The position numbers and the translations under genes were made by a program. The notes beneath the pieces are model-generated. The model ran no database searches and was not told where the DNA came from. It saw only the letters and a list, made by a program, of their open reading frames with translations. A stretch of 64,000 bases of DNA from Aldrovandia affinis (Eukaryota; Chordata; Actinopteri; Notacanthiformes; Halosauridae): NCBI GenBank assembly GCA_029706075.1, contig JAINUG010000147.1, positions 2,000,145 to 2,064,144 of the forward strand, written 5' to 3'. Shown here in pieces: positions 60,201 through 64,000 of the stretch. Numbering within the stretch: the first letter of the stretch is position 1; every line of letters begins with the position of its first letter.

Positions 60201-62251
60201 CAGGCCAGGGGCCGTGTGTACAAAGATTCTAAGAGTAGGAGTGCTGATCTAGGATCAGGTTTCCCCTGTCCATATCCTAACCATATCCATTATGAGCTAA
60301 AAGGCTAAACTGACCCTAGATCAGCACTCATACTTTTTGAATCTTTGTACATACGGCCCCAGATGTTGCTTTAATATCAGCGTGCCACAGATCAGATGTT
60401 GCCTCAGCGTTGGCACGATACAGGGCAGAGGCCGATTCTACTTTCACATCTTGATTGGAGGAGAGCTTTCAAGGCACGGTATTTGTCCTGTTACCATGGA
60501 AACTAAAATAGCCTAAAGGCAATGAGTTGTTCTGAATGCTGTCCCCTTTCTATTGGGTTACATTAATGTGAAACACGTCTGTACTGTGGTTGAGCAGATG
60601 CTGAGTATAAACAGCCTGTAATTCTGTTTAGTCGATGTAGAACAAGCGCGATCTCTTTGGGCGCGTTTCACAAACGTCAGTAAAGCGGTTTCCTTCCCGT
60701 TCACAAACGGGGCCCTGCCGTCTTCTGTTCCCAGGTGATAAAGAACCTGCTCTTTGTGGCGAAGGTGATCTACTTGATATCGCCTGAGTCGGACACAACG
60801 GAGAGCCAAGAGCAGGGCGAGGAGGAAGAGGAGGAAGAAAAGGGGCGTGAGGAAGAGGAGGGAAAGGAGGAAGAGACTGAGCGTCCTCCGTCCCTGCTCT
60901 GGGTGATGAAGAAGCTGTCAATGCTGGCGAAGAGGGAGGCAGCAGATGCACCAAAAGTGCCACTGAAGGTGACACACACACACCCACGCAGAGAGGAACA
61001 GTGGGCCGTTTCATTCTGATACAAACGGTCACTGCTGCCCACGTTCACATTTACATTTTTGGCATTTAGCAGACGCTCTCATCCAGAGCCCACTCAAGCT
61101 GTTGCTGGCCGTCTGCTTTCTGCAGTCACTAAAGTTTCTGCATTCTGAGCGTTGTTTTGAACCATTCCTCACCCACAGAGGACGTGTGTGTTTAAGTTCC
61201 TGGGCGCCATGGCTGTACACCTGGACAAAGATCAGCTTGGACCGTACCTGACCACCATCATCGCCCCTCTCTTCAGGGAGCTGGAGAGCACCTACGCCGA
61301 CCAGGGTAAATAATCCCACTGTCTGCTTCTTCCTGTCATCTGCACCATGAACTAAACTTGCACCGCTGTCCGCTTGACTGTGTTCCTGGTTGGTGGTGAT
61401 TGGTTGTGATTGGTTGGTGGGCTGAGACCCCATTGTGACTGCGCTCTCTGTGATTGGGTCCCTAGACCCCACTCTGAAGAACCTGTCCCAGGAGCTGATG
61501 GAGCTGCTGAAGAAGCGGGTGGGGCTGGAGAGCTTCTCTCTCGCTTTCGCCGCTGTGCAGAAGGAGGCCACACAGAGGAGAGCCACGCGGAAGAGACACA
61601 AGGCCATGCAGGTGAGGACGGGCGGCGTGGGGGAGGGTGGGGTGGAGGCAGGCAGTGTGGTAAAATGGTTAGGAGCTGGGCTTGTAACGTTAAGGTTGCA
61701 GGTTCAATCCCCAGGTGGGACACTGCCGTTGTACCCTTGAGCGAGGTACTTAACCTGAATTGCTTCAGTTAATATCCAGCTGTATAATTGTAAAGAAATA
61801 TAAACTGTAAGTCGCTCTGGATAAAAGCGTCTGCTAAATGCCTGTAATGTAATGCAATGTAATGTGGAGGGAGGGTTAGGACAGGTGAAGCGAAGGATTA
61901 ACTGTTCAGGCCATAGTTTAAACTTTGTGTATGAGGGGCTACTTTTGTGGGGGTGTGAGTTGCACTTCTACTTGCAGAAAGCGAACATATGTGCACCTTC
62001 ATTCAACGGCCTCCTCTGCTGGGCAGGATTTTTCTTGGTCTGAGCGTTTCAGCATGACGTTATTCTCACTCTTTCTCCTGTAATCTTTACTCTAGGCCGT
62101 TGCTAATCCTGACATCGCAGCAAAGAAGAAACTGAAGAAGCATAAAAACAAAATCGAAGCCAAGAAGAGAAAGATCGAGTTTCTGCGTCCGGGGTACAAG
62201 GCGAAAAAACAGCGCAGTCACGGCTTGAAAGACCTGGCCATGGTGAAATGA
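23475..62251 (+). CDS. utp20: utp20, small-subunit processome HEAT-repeat scaffold
   Basis: Sixty-three coding exons run from [15 protein letters not shown] to the stop at 62249-62251. Human UTP20 has about 2,785 residues in about 62 exons, so length and exon number agree. The protein is a giant array of HEAT-like helical repeats in the nucleolus. It belongs to the U3 snoRNA-containing small-subunit processome and is needed for 18S rRNA processing. Landmarks in order are [105 protein letters not shown] and the Lys-rich tail [18 protein letters not shown] (nuclear/nucleolar targeting). Most junctions close in phase, but exons 7, 10 and 30 do not and exon 51 needs a shifted acceptor. Coding identity elsewhere looks strongly constrained, so a live gene with local assembly errors is more likely than a pseudogene. 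Confidence 0.95.
26172..26275 (+). repeat. Degenerate duplication of the utp20 exon 7 end inside intron 7
   Basis: Sequence from GGTTGATCAATCATCAGAAG through AGAGGGGTGCGCAATTGTCA to the donor-like CCACTGGTGAGCACATTGTT parallels the end of exon 7 and its donor (26030-26130). It includes GACAGCTGCTGTTCCA and the intron start GTGAGCACATTGTTCTTT. The copy is diverged and its frame does not match the exon. Confidence 0.8.
26540..26670 (+). repeat. Pyrimidine-rich tract before utp20 exon 8
   Basis: CT-rich low-complexity sequence leading directly into the exon 8 acceptor (CTCTGCTCAG). Confidence 0.85.
27185..27512 (+). mobile_element. tRNA-derived SINE (family A)
   Basis: Head GGCAGATAGTGTAGCAGTGT, then TTTGGCTGGTCCTGTATGAG, body GTGAAGCACGTAAGGGTGTC, tail GGTATAATTGGCTTCCAAAT. 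It lies in utp20 intron 9. Confidence 0.8.
28552..33833 (+). CDS. utp20: utp20 exons 12-22
   Basis: Exons are 28552-28730, 28901-29038, 29137-29225, 29741-29846, 30439-30589, 30999-31061, 31578-31736, 32108-32184, 32298-32377, 32698-32965 and 33648-33833. All junctions close in phase. Blocks matching human UTP20 include [75 protein letters not shown] and [20 protein letters not shown]. Exon 21 begins with a Glu/Asp-rich stretch and exon 22 ends in a second acidic-then-basic linker ([20 protein letters not shown]); both are probably disordered loops between HEAT blocks. Exon 22 is preceded by a 540-base CT tract. Confidence 0.92.
29415..29690 (-). mobile_element. tRNA-derived SINE (family F)
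   Basis: Plus strand reads TCTTTTCGCATACCTCTCCT, CGCAGGGTCAGCCATA, CCTCCCTCCGGTTTCCAGTT, then GGGATTCGAACCAGCAACCC (complement of a B box) and AACCACTGAGCCACTG. A second copy is at 50040-50290. Confidence 0.75.
30062..30385. mobile_element. hAT-like MITE (family G), copy 1
   Basis: Starts CAGGGTCCCCATACGTCATG and ends TTTGAGTGAGAACC, enclosing TCTGATTCCATGTAATG, a CA tract and AATGAGATGTGTATTTGC. Copies 2 and 3 lie in other utp20 introns. Confidence 0.75.
31741..31987. repeat. Compound (CA)n array after utp20 exon 18
   Basis: Higher-order repeat of ACGTGCACTGCACACA blocks separated by (CA)n and ATATACA. It begins 5 bases after the exon 18 end, so it includes the donor flank. Confidence 0.95.
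32400..32670. repeat. GT-rich minisatellite in utp20 intron 20
   Basis: About 34-bp units around TGTATCCGTGCGCGTGTGTG and GGTCTGTGTGCGTG, decaying toward exon 21. Confidence 0.9.
33093..33634 (+). repeat. 540-base polypyrimidine tract before utp20 exon 22
   Basis: Almost pure C and T on the plus strand (CTCTCTCCTCC-type units), ending 13 bases before the exon 22 start at 33648. Open frames read through it are low-complexity Ser/Pro/Leu and not genes. Confidence 0.97.
34425..38919 (+). CDS. utp20: utp20 exons 23-30
   Basis: Exons are 34425-34515, 35232-35317, 35474-35599, 36211-36377, 36829-37037, 37367-37510, 37786-37865 and 38637-38919. Blocks include [75 protein letters not shown] and [18 protein letters not shown]. 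Exon 30 opens correctly ([10 protein letters not shown]) but then the conserved peptides lie in different frames: [38 protein letters not shown] and [19 protein letters not shown]. At least three frame changes are needed to follow the human order. Confidence 0.88.
34700..35157 (+). mobile_element. Tc1/mariner-like element, 5' part
   Basis: Starts with a Tc1-type terminal region (CAGTGGCTTTGGAAAGTATT, then ACCCCATAATGACAAAGCGA). It then carries the beginning of a transposase frame from ATG at about 35105 ([20 protein letters not shown]). The rest of the transposase and the right terminal repeat are missing. It lies just before utp20 exon 24. Confidence 0.85.
36470..36655 (+). repeat. CT-rich tract in utp20 intron 26
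   Basis: CTCTCTCCCTCC and TCTCCTCTGTCTC units over about 185 bases, following a short CCCCGCCCCACAGCACC duplication. Confidence 0.95.
37240..37366 (+). repeat. Tandem repeats containing decoy acceptors before utp20 exon 28
   Basis: CTGTACAGGTGTGTGTT recurs about five to six times, sometimes with TTCTTC in front. Each copy reproduces the TTCCTGTACAG acceptor used by exon 28 at 37366/37367. Confidence 0.85.
37513..37704 (+). repeat. (TG)n then (TGTGTC)n array after utp20 exon 28
   Basis: About 45 TG units grade into TGTGTC hexamers. It starts about 7 bases after the exon 28 donor GTACAG. Confidence 0.97.
38458..38632 (+). mobile_element. SINE (family D) fused to a family B head fragment
   Basis: GGGCCTCCCGGGTGGTCTAG (family B head) runs straight into TGTACCCTTGAGCAAGGCAC and the tail GGATAAGAGCGTCTGCTAAA, then (TAATG)n. 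The element ends immediately before the acceptor of utp20 exon 30. Confidence 0.75.
39281..44071 (+). CDS. utp20: utp20 exons 31-39
   Basis: Exons are 39281-39425, 40470-40557, 41019-41162, 41708-41761, 41853-42005, 42979-43134, 43602-43742, 43848-43956 and 44022-44071. Blocks include [71 protein letters not shown] and [11 protein letters not shown]. Exon 37 uses a weak GTCCAC donor. Exons 38 and 39 read [14 protein letters not shown] then [17 protein letters not shown]. Their ends are similar at DNA level and together add about ten residues relative to human UTP20. Phases close across all nine exons. Confidence 0.9.
39432..39775 (+). mobile_element. CR1/Rex-like LINE 3' fragment
   Basis: Reads GATTGAGGTTTTTAAATTCC, GGCCACAGGTGGAAATGAG, TGTCAATGCCTGGAACAGCT and CCGAACAGCCCGTTCTCATC. 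This is the same family as 44155-44845 and 57690-57950 in the opposite orientation. It begins a few bases after the exon 31 donor. Confidence 0.8.
40411..40440 (+). repeat. Echo of the utp20 exon 32 acceptor and first codons
   Basis: CTTCCAGGATCAGTAGTTTT followed by GTGAGTGACGC closely parallels the real CTGTTCCAGGATCAGCAGAT and TTGTCAGCGATAA at 40461-40493. It contains its own GTGAGT. Confidence 0.7.
40600..40962. mobile_element. hAT-like MITE (family G), copy 2
   Basis: Ends CAGGGTTCCCATGTGTCATG and GAGTGGGAACCGTG form the terminal inverted repeat. It lies in utp20 intron 32. Confidence 0.8.
42251..42945 (+). repeat. 30-bp minisatellite, about 23 copies, utp20 intron 35
   Basis: The unit is TTGGTGGGTAGAGACTAGTG followed by ATCTCTCAGG. 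It varies at ATC(T/G/A)CTCAGG and contains ACTAGT. There is no spacer diversity. It ends about 33 bases before exon 36. Confidence 0.97.
43147..43483. mobile_element. hAT-like MITE (family G), copy 3
   Basis: Starts CAGGGTTCCACGCGTCATGG, ends GAGTGGGAACCATG, with an internal (CA)n tract. It lies in utp20 intron 36. Confidence 0.8.
44155..44845 (-). mobile_element. CR1/Rex-like non-LTR retrotransposon 3' end with RT C-terminal frame
   Basis: The minus-strand open frame at 44440-44823 reads [34 protein letters not shown] and [15 protein letters not shown]. These are the conserved post-reverse-transcriptase motifs of CR1/L2-clade elements. The rest of the element is absent (5' truncation). It lies in utp20 intron 39. 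Confidence 0.85.
45033..45445 (-). mobile_element. Composite repeat with family C SINE, minus copy
   Basis: A 250-base block (GTAAATGTGTCATTGTTATC ... GAGCCTACTCCATAGAAACC) joins a family C SINE in minus orientation. The same composite is in plus orientation at 54565-55060. It ends close to utp20 exon 40. Confidence 0.75.
45485..52528 (+). CDS. utp20: utp20 exons 40-48
   Basis: Exons are 45485-45624, 45837-45925, 46017-46333, 46876-47015, 47498-47654, 50629-50727, 51149-51316, 51839-52005 and 52384-52528. Blocks include [57 protein letters not shown] and [20 protein letters not shown]. Exon 42 is an acidic linker ([20 protein letters not shown]) that also contains three in-frame VGGA repeats encoded by a GC-rich GGGGCCGTGGGC duplication; human UTP20 has an acidic linker at this place without that repeat. 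All junctions close in phase. Confidence 0.92.
47045..47400 (+). mobile_element. tRNA-derived SINE (family B), near full length
   Basis: CCTCCCGGGTGGTCTAGCGG head, GGGGTTCGATTCCACTGG B box, GCAATTTGCTGTCCGCCCCA body, GAGGGTATAATTGGTCACTG tail and poly-A. Confidence 0.8.
48350..48710 (+). mobile_element. tRNA-derived SINE-like repeat (family E)
   Basis: GTATCGAATCCGGATCG B-box-like region, AGGATGACACACAATTAGCG, GGTTGTCCGTGTCTCATCAC and CAGCGGCTGACATCCCGTGT. The same order recurs, interrupted, at 49790-50450. Confidence 0.65.
48883..49105 (+). mobile_element. tRNA-derived SINE (family D), near full length
   Basis: GGCAGTGTAGTATAATGGTT head, GCAGGTTAAATTCCC B box, GTACCCTTGAGCAAGGTACT and GGATAAGAGCGTCTGCTAAA tail. 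It lies in utp20 intron 44. Confidence 0.8.
49655..49755 (+). mobile_element. LINE 3' tail ending in (TTTGA)n
   Basis: CATCTCAAATTTCGTTGTAC, ACAATGACAATAAAGGCTGA, then TTTGATTTGATTTGATT. This is a typical 5'-truncated fish LINE end. Confidence 0.75.
49790..50450 (+). mobile_element. Family E repeat interrupted by a family F SINE
   Basis: Family E sequence runs 49790 to about 50030 (GATGCATAATTGGCAGTAGT, GGTTGTCCATGTCTCGTCAC) and resumes at about 50297 (GGCGGCTGACATAATGTG, TCTCCCGAATTGACAACG). Between them, 50040-50290, is a minus-strand family F SINE (CCTCCCTCCGGTTTCCAGTT) ending in an AATAAATA-rich stretch. This is a nested insertion. Confidence 0.75.
50470..50605 (-). mobile_element. tRNA-derived SINE (family C)
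   Basis: Plus strand GCCATTTAGCAGACGCTTTT tail first, TTACTGAGCCACACAGA head last. It ends about 23 bases before utp20 exon 45. Confidence 0.75.
51358..51735 (+). mobile_element. tRNA-derived SINE (family B), near full length
   Basis: GGCCTCCCAGGTGGTGTAGC head, GGGTTCGATTCCACCGG B box, GGGGGCAGTAATTGGCTGTC, and AGAGGGTATAATTGGATATT tail. It lies in utp20 intron 46. Confidence 0.8.
52010..52250. repeat. CA/CAT-rich microsatellite after utp20 exon 47
   Basis: CACACACACATACGCACGTA, ATATATACATACATACACCT and further CA runs begin within a few bases of the exon 47 donor. Confidence 0.92.
52792..53105 (+). mobile_element. tRNA-derived SINE (family A)
   Basis: GGCTGGCGGATAGCGTAGCG head, GGTTCGAAACCCG B box, GTGAAGCACGTAAGGGAGTC body, GGTATAATTGGCCACTAAAT tail. 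It lies in utp20 intron 48. Confidence 0.85.
53583..62251 (+). CDS. utp20: utp20 exons 49-63 (C-terminal region and stop)
   Basis: Exons are 53583-53699, 54387-54557, 55380-55490, 56197-56307, 56887-56966, 57083-57152, 57321-57503, 58066-58197, 58525-58657, 59306-59493, 60048-60119, 60735-60968, 61179-61305, 61466-61611 and 62096-62251. Blocks include [70 protein letters not shown]-like text read as [20 protein letters not shown], and [20 protein letters not shown]. Exon 60 carries a long Glu-rich loop. Exon 63 ends in a Lys-rich nucleolar-type tail and KDLAMVK. The coding-like sequence before 55380 (ITILVK) has no AG in front of it, so exon 51 is placed at the first in-frame acceptor. Confidence 0.92.
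53825..54019. mobile_element. Palindromic MITE in utp20 intron 49
   Basis: Terminal inverted repeats of about 80 bp, left GGGGTATTCAAATCCAGGCC and right its complement (GGCCTGGATTTGAATAGCCC), with CTCGAGGTCCGCAGTGTCTG in each arm. Confidence 0.88.
54565..55060 (+). mobile_element. Composite repeat with family C SINE, plus copy
   Basis: A family C SINE (54565-54715) is followed by the 280-base block seen inverted at 45033-45300. A second SINE tail follows (GTCGCTTTGGATAAAAGTGT). Confidence 0.75.
55155..55345 (+). repeat. Minisatellite before utp20 exon 51
   Basis: Five or so irregular units of CACATCCCTTTGGTGATATC with variable GTGATCA or TGTATGTTT linkers. Confidence 0.9.
57165..57290 (+). 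repeat. (TG)n arrays with TTTTACACTTTGACAAG unit
   Basis: Three (TG)n runs separated by two copies of TTTTACACTTTGACAAG, in utp20 intron 54. Confidence 0.93.
57690..57950 (-). mobile_element. CR1/Rex-like LINE 3' fragment
   Basis: AAGAACATAAGAATACATAA, CGAGAACGGGTCGTTCAGCC and TTCCAGGCATTGACAACTCT; same family as 44155-44845. Confidence 0.82.
58810..59204 (+). mobile_element. tRNA-derived SINE (family A) with TSD
   Basis: GGCGGATAGCATAGCGGTCT head, GGTTTGAAACCCG B box, GTGAAGCACGTAAGGGTGTC body and poly-A tail. The target duplication GCTCACCTCA is at 58800-58809 and 59205-59214. It lies in utp20 intron 57. Confidence 0.88.
60208..60360. mobile_element. MITE, simple two-arm copy
   Basis: Terminal repeats GGGGCCGTGTGTACAAAGAT and its complement ATCTTTGTACATACGGCCCC enclose TAACCATATCCATTATGAGC. 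Same family as the three-arm cluster at 8613-8872. Confidence 0.88.
61645..61860 (+). mobile_element. tRNA-derived SINE (family D)
   Basis: GGCAGTGTGGTAAAATGGTT head, GCAGGTTCAATCCCC B box, GTACCCTTGAGCGAGGTACT and GGATAAAAGCGTCTGCTAAA tail ending in (GTAAT)n. It lies in utp20 intron 62. Confidence 0.8.
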
Positions 62252-62375
62252 GATGACCCTGTCCACTGCCGATGACACTACTCTTTCAGTTTCAACCCTT
62301 GGGGAAGGGGTTATAGAGAATCTTGAACGGCGCATGTTTGAGAAACAACTGGATGTACAGTTAAATGTACAACTT

Positions 62376-62440
62376 TTTATTAAAAAGAAATCACTTTTGT
62401 ATAAATATACCTTCAGTAGCTTTACAGTCAAGCAAATAAA
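62376..62440. terminator. Polyadenylation signals at the utp20/arl1 convergent ends
   Basis: AATAAA at 62435-62440 lies 184 bases after the utp20 stop. TTTATT at 62376-62381 is AATAAA for the minus strand and could end arl1 about 730 bases after its stop. A further AATAAA is at 62699-62704. If both inner signals are used the two 3' UTRs overlap slightly. Confidence 0.5.
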
Positions 62441-63112
62441 AGCAAAGGAAACATCCCAAGCTCTCACTTCATTCACAAACCTGCACAGACAGACTGCATT
62501 ATGTACTGAAATCACAAGAGCACTGACCTATGCCACCTAGTGGACACATGCAGTATCGACACATCTCCATACAAGGCATCCTGTAGTTATGAACCACCCA
62601 CTCACCCACGAATACAGTACATGATGTATTTCAGTGCGAATAGTGAACACATCTACTTTTTATGAAAGTGTTTATGATTTTGCACACAAAAAAATACAAA
62701 TAAAGTAATGAAGTCAGTCAGAAACAGTCCCTGTAAAATAAGACCTGGTCACACCAAAGCTCTGCAGTCTGAGGACTCAAAAGGCTAAATGAAATAACCG
62801 AAATGTACCACAACATATAACCCCAAGCCCAGCCTGCATATGTGAGTGAGTAACGAAACAAGAATACATACAAAACAACAAGGCCTGCAGTGACAACAGT
62901 CTTTACATTCTTTACATTTCATTACTCGTCCACCTCAGCCTGGCCTTCAGCCGATGGCCGTCTCAATACGAGGTTCCACTTCCTCCAGCAGCCCATCCCT
63001 TGGCCAGGGGGATCACGGGGGAAGGGAACTGTCCGCAGCAGAGTGGGTATGGTCGTGGGTTCGAGGCCCTCAATCAGGAGTATTTACATGGGGCGGGGGG
63101 GCATAGTTGTCA

Positions 63113-63618
63113 TTACTGTCTGCTCTTGAGGGATTCCACCAACCTGCAGGAAGAGACAGACATGACATTTTACGTTTACATTTTAGGCATTTAGCAGGGG
63201 CTCTTATCCAGAGCGACTTACAAGATGTGCGTTTATACATGGTAAGATTAATCATTGACTACAGATATTTAACGCATGGGCCACATCGTAAACAGAGGCT
63301 GTGACTTTGTAGATACGCAGATACGACAGAACAGAATGATATTAATACACAACCTTCAGTACGAGGACATGTAGAGATAAGGAATTAGTGAGGAAAAAAA
63401 AAAGTCCACAGTTGTTTGTATCGTTTTGGACTCGCTCACCATTCCATAGCCTCGTCCAGACCGGTGCCTTTGGTGGCCGACGTCTTGAAGATCTGCCACT
63501 TCCTGTCCTTGAGCACCGGCAGGCCGAGGGAGTTGGCCACCTCTGTGGGGGTCATGGCCTGCTCCATGTCCTGCTTGTTGGCGAACACTACGAGGATGGC
63601 CTTCTTCAGCTCCTCCTC
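63113..63618 (-). CDS. arl1: arl1, ADP-ribosylation-factor-like GTPase 1, last two coding exons
   Basis: Exon 63440-63618 encodes [20 protein letters not shown] through [11 protein letters not shown]. Exon 63113-63143 completes LVESLKSRQ and the stop (TTA at 63113-63115 on the plus strand). The guanine-binding motifs NKQD (G4) and TSATKG (G5) are present. The P-loop and switch regions are in exons beyond 64000. ARL1 is a myristoylated Golgi GTPase that recruits GRIP-domain golgins at the trans-Golgi. The last residues match the vertebrate ARL1 C-terminus closely. The junction closes in phase (TG|G). Its tail-to-tail position next to utp20 is the same as in human. Confidence 0.95.
63165..63260 (+). 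mobile_element. SINE tail fragment in the arl1 last intron
   Basis: TTTAGGCATTTAGCAGGGGC, CTTATCCAGAGCGACTTACA and AGATGTGCGTTTATACATGG; the same tail-only block occurs at 21.66 kb. Confidence 0.6.
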
Positions 63619-63624
63619 CTGCAG

Positions 63625-64000
63625 AGAGTACACACGAGCATCAGTCTGCCAGCTCCGCCTCCAGCACAGAGTACACACGAGCATCAGTCTGCCAGCTCCG
63701 CCTCCAGCACAGAGTACACACGAGCATCAGTCAGCCAGCTCCGCCTCCAGCACAGAGTACACACGAGCATCAGTCTGCCAGCTCCGCCTCCAGCACAGAG
63801 TACACACGAGCATCAGTCTTCCAGCACAGAGTACACACGAGCATCAGTCTGCCAGCTCCGCCTCCAGCACAGAGTACACACGAGCATCAGTCTGCCAGCT
63901 CCGCCTCCAGCACAGAGTACACACGAGCATCAGTCTGCCAGCTCCGCCTCCAGCACAGAGTCAGTCTTCCAGCACAGAGCATCAGAGCATCAGTCTTCCA
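63625..64000. repeat. 43-bp minisatellite in an arl1 intron
   Basis: Units GAGTACACACGAGCATCAGT then CTGCCAGCTCCGCCTCCAGC, about eight to nine copies with some shortened, run off the window end. The array starts within seven bases of the arl1 exon acceptor at 63619-63620. Confidence 0.95.

Noticed and set aside
23475-62251. utp20 as a pseudogene
   Set aside because: The large majority of the 63 exons have intact frames and canonical splice sites with strong protein conservation; the few breaks are local and mostly at homopolymers or repeats.

Overview
The window is vertebrate nuclear DNA, almost certainly from a teleost fish. Genes have many short exons with GT-AG introns. Introns and intergenic DNA are packed with tRNA-headed SINEs, palindromic MITEs, hAT and Tc1-like transposon remnants, non-LTR retrotransposon tails, CA/TG microsatellites and minisatellites. 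The species cannot be named from sequence alone.

Five protein-coding genes can be read, in the order dnai7 (casc1, minus, 3' end off the window), etfrf1 (lyrm5, plus, complete), slc5a8 (minus, complete), utp20 (plus, complete in extent) and arl1 (minus, only the last two coding exons). dnai7 and etfrf1 diverge from a shared promoter region at about 7.2-7.6 kb. slc5a8 and utp20 diverge across about 4 kb of repeats. etfrf1/slc5a8 and utp20/arl1 are tail to tail.

Regions: 0-7.2 kb holds 16 coding exons of dnai7, an axonemal dynein-associated protein. 7.2-9.3 kb holds etfrf1, a small mitochondrial LYR protein acting on electron-transfer flavoprotein. 10.4-19.3 kb holds 15 coding exons of a sodium-coupled monocarboxylate transporter whose reading frame closes perfectly over 1,902 nt; intron 5 contains a hAT element with a perfect 8-bp target duplication. 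23.5-62.3 kb holds 63 coding exons of utp20, a giant HEAT-repeat component of the small-subunit processome. 63.1-63.6 kb holds the end of arl1, a trans-Golgi small GTPase. The genes share no pathway; they are a conserved linkage group. Human CASC1/LYRM5 and human SLC5A8/UTP20/ARL1 are both on chromosome 12, on different arms.

No new multi-gene system is present. The points worth a second look are a 48-bp inverted repeat with YY1-like cores in the dnai7/etfrf1 promoter; two GC-AG introns and an exon whose only coding content is the ATG in dnai7; several places where the otherwise well-conserved utp20 frame does not close (exons 7, 10 and 30, and a moved exon 51 acceptor); partial exon echoes inside utp20 introns; and large repeat tracts abutting splice sites. 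Homopolymer or assembly error is a serious alternative for the frame breaks.
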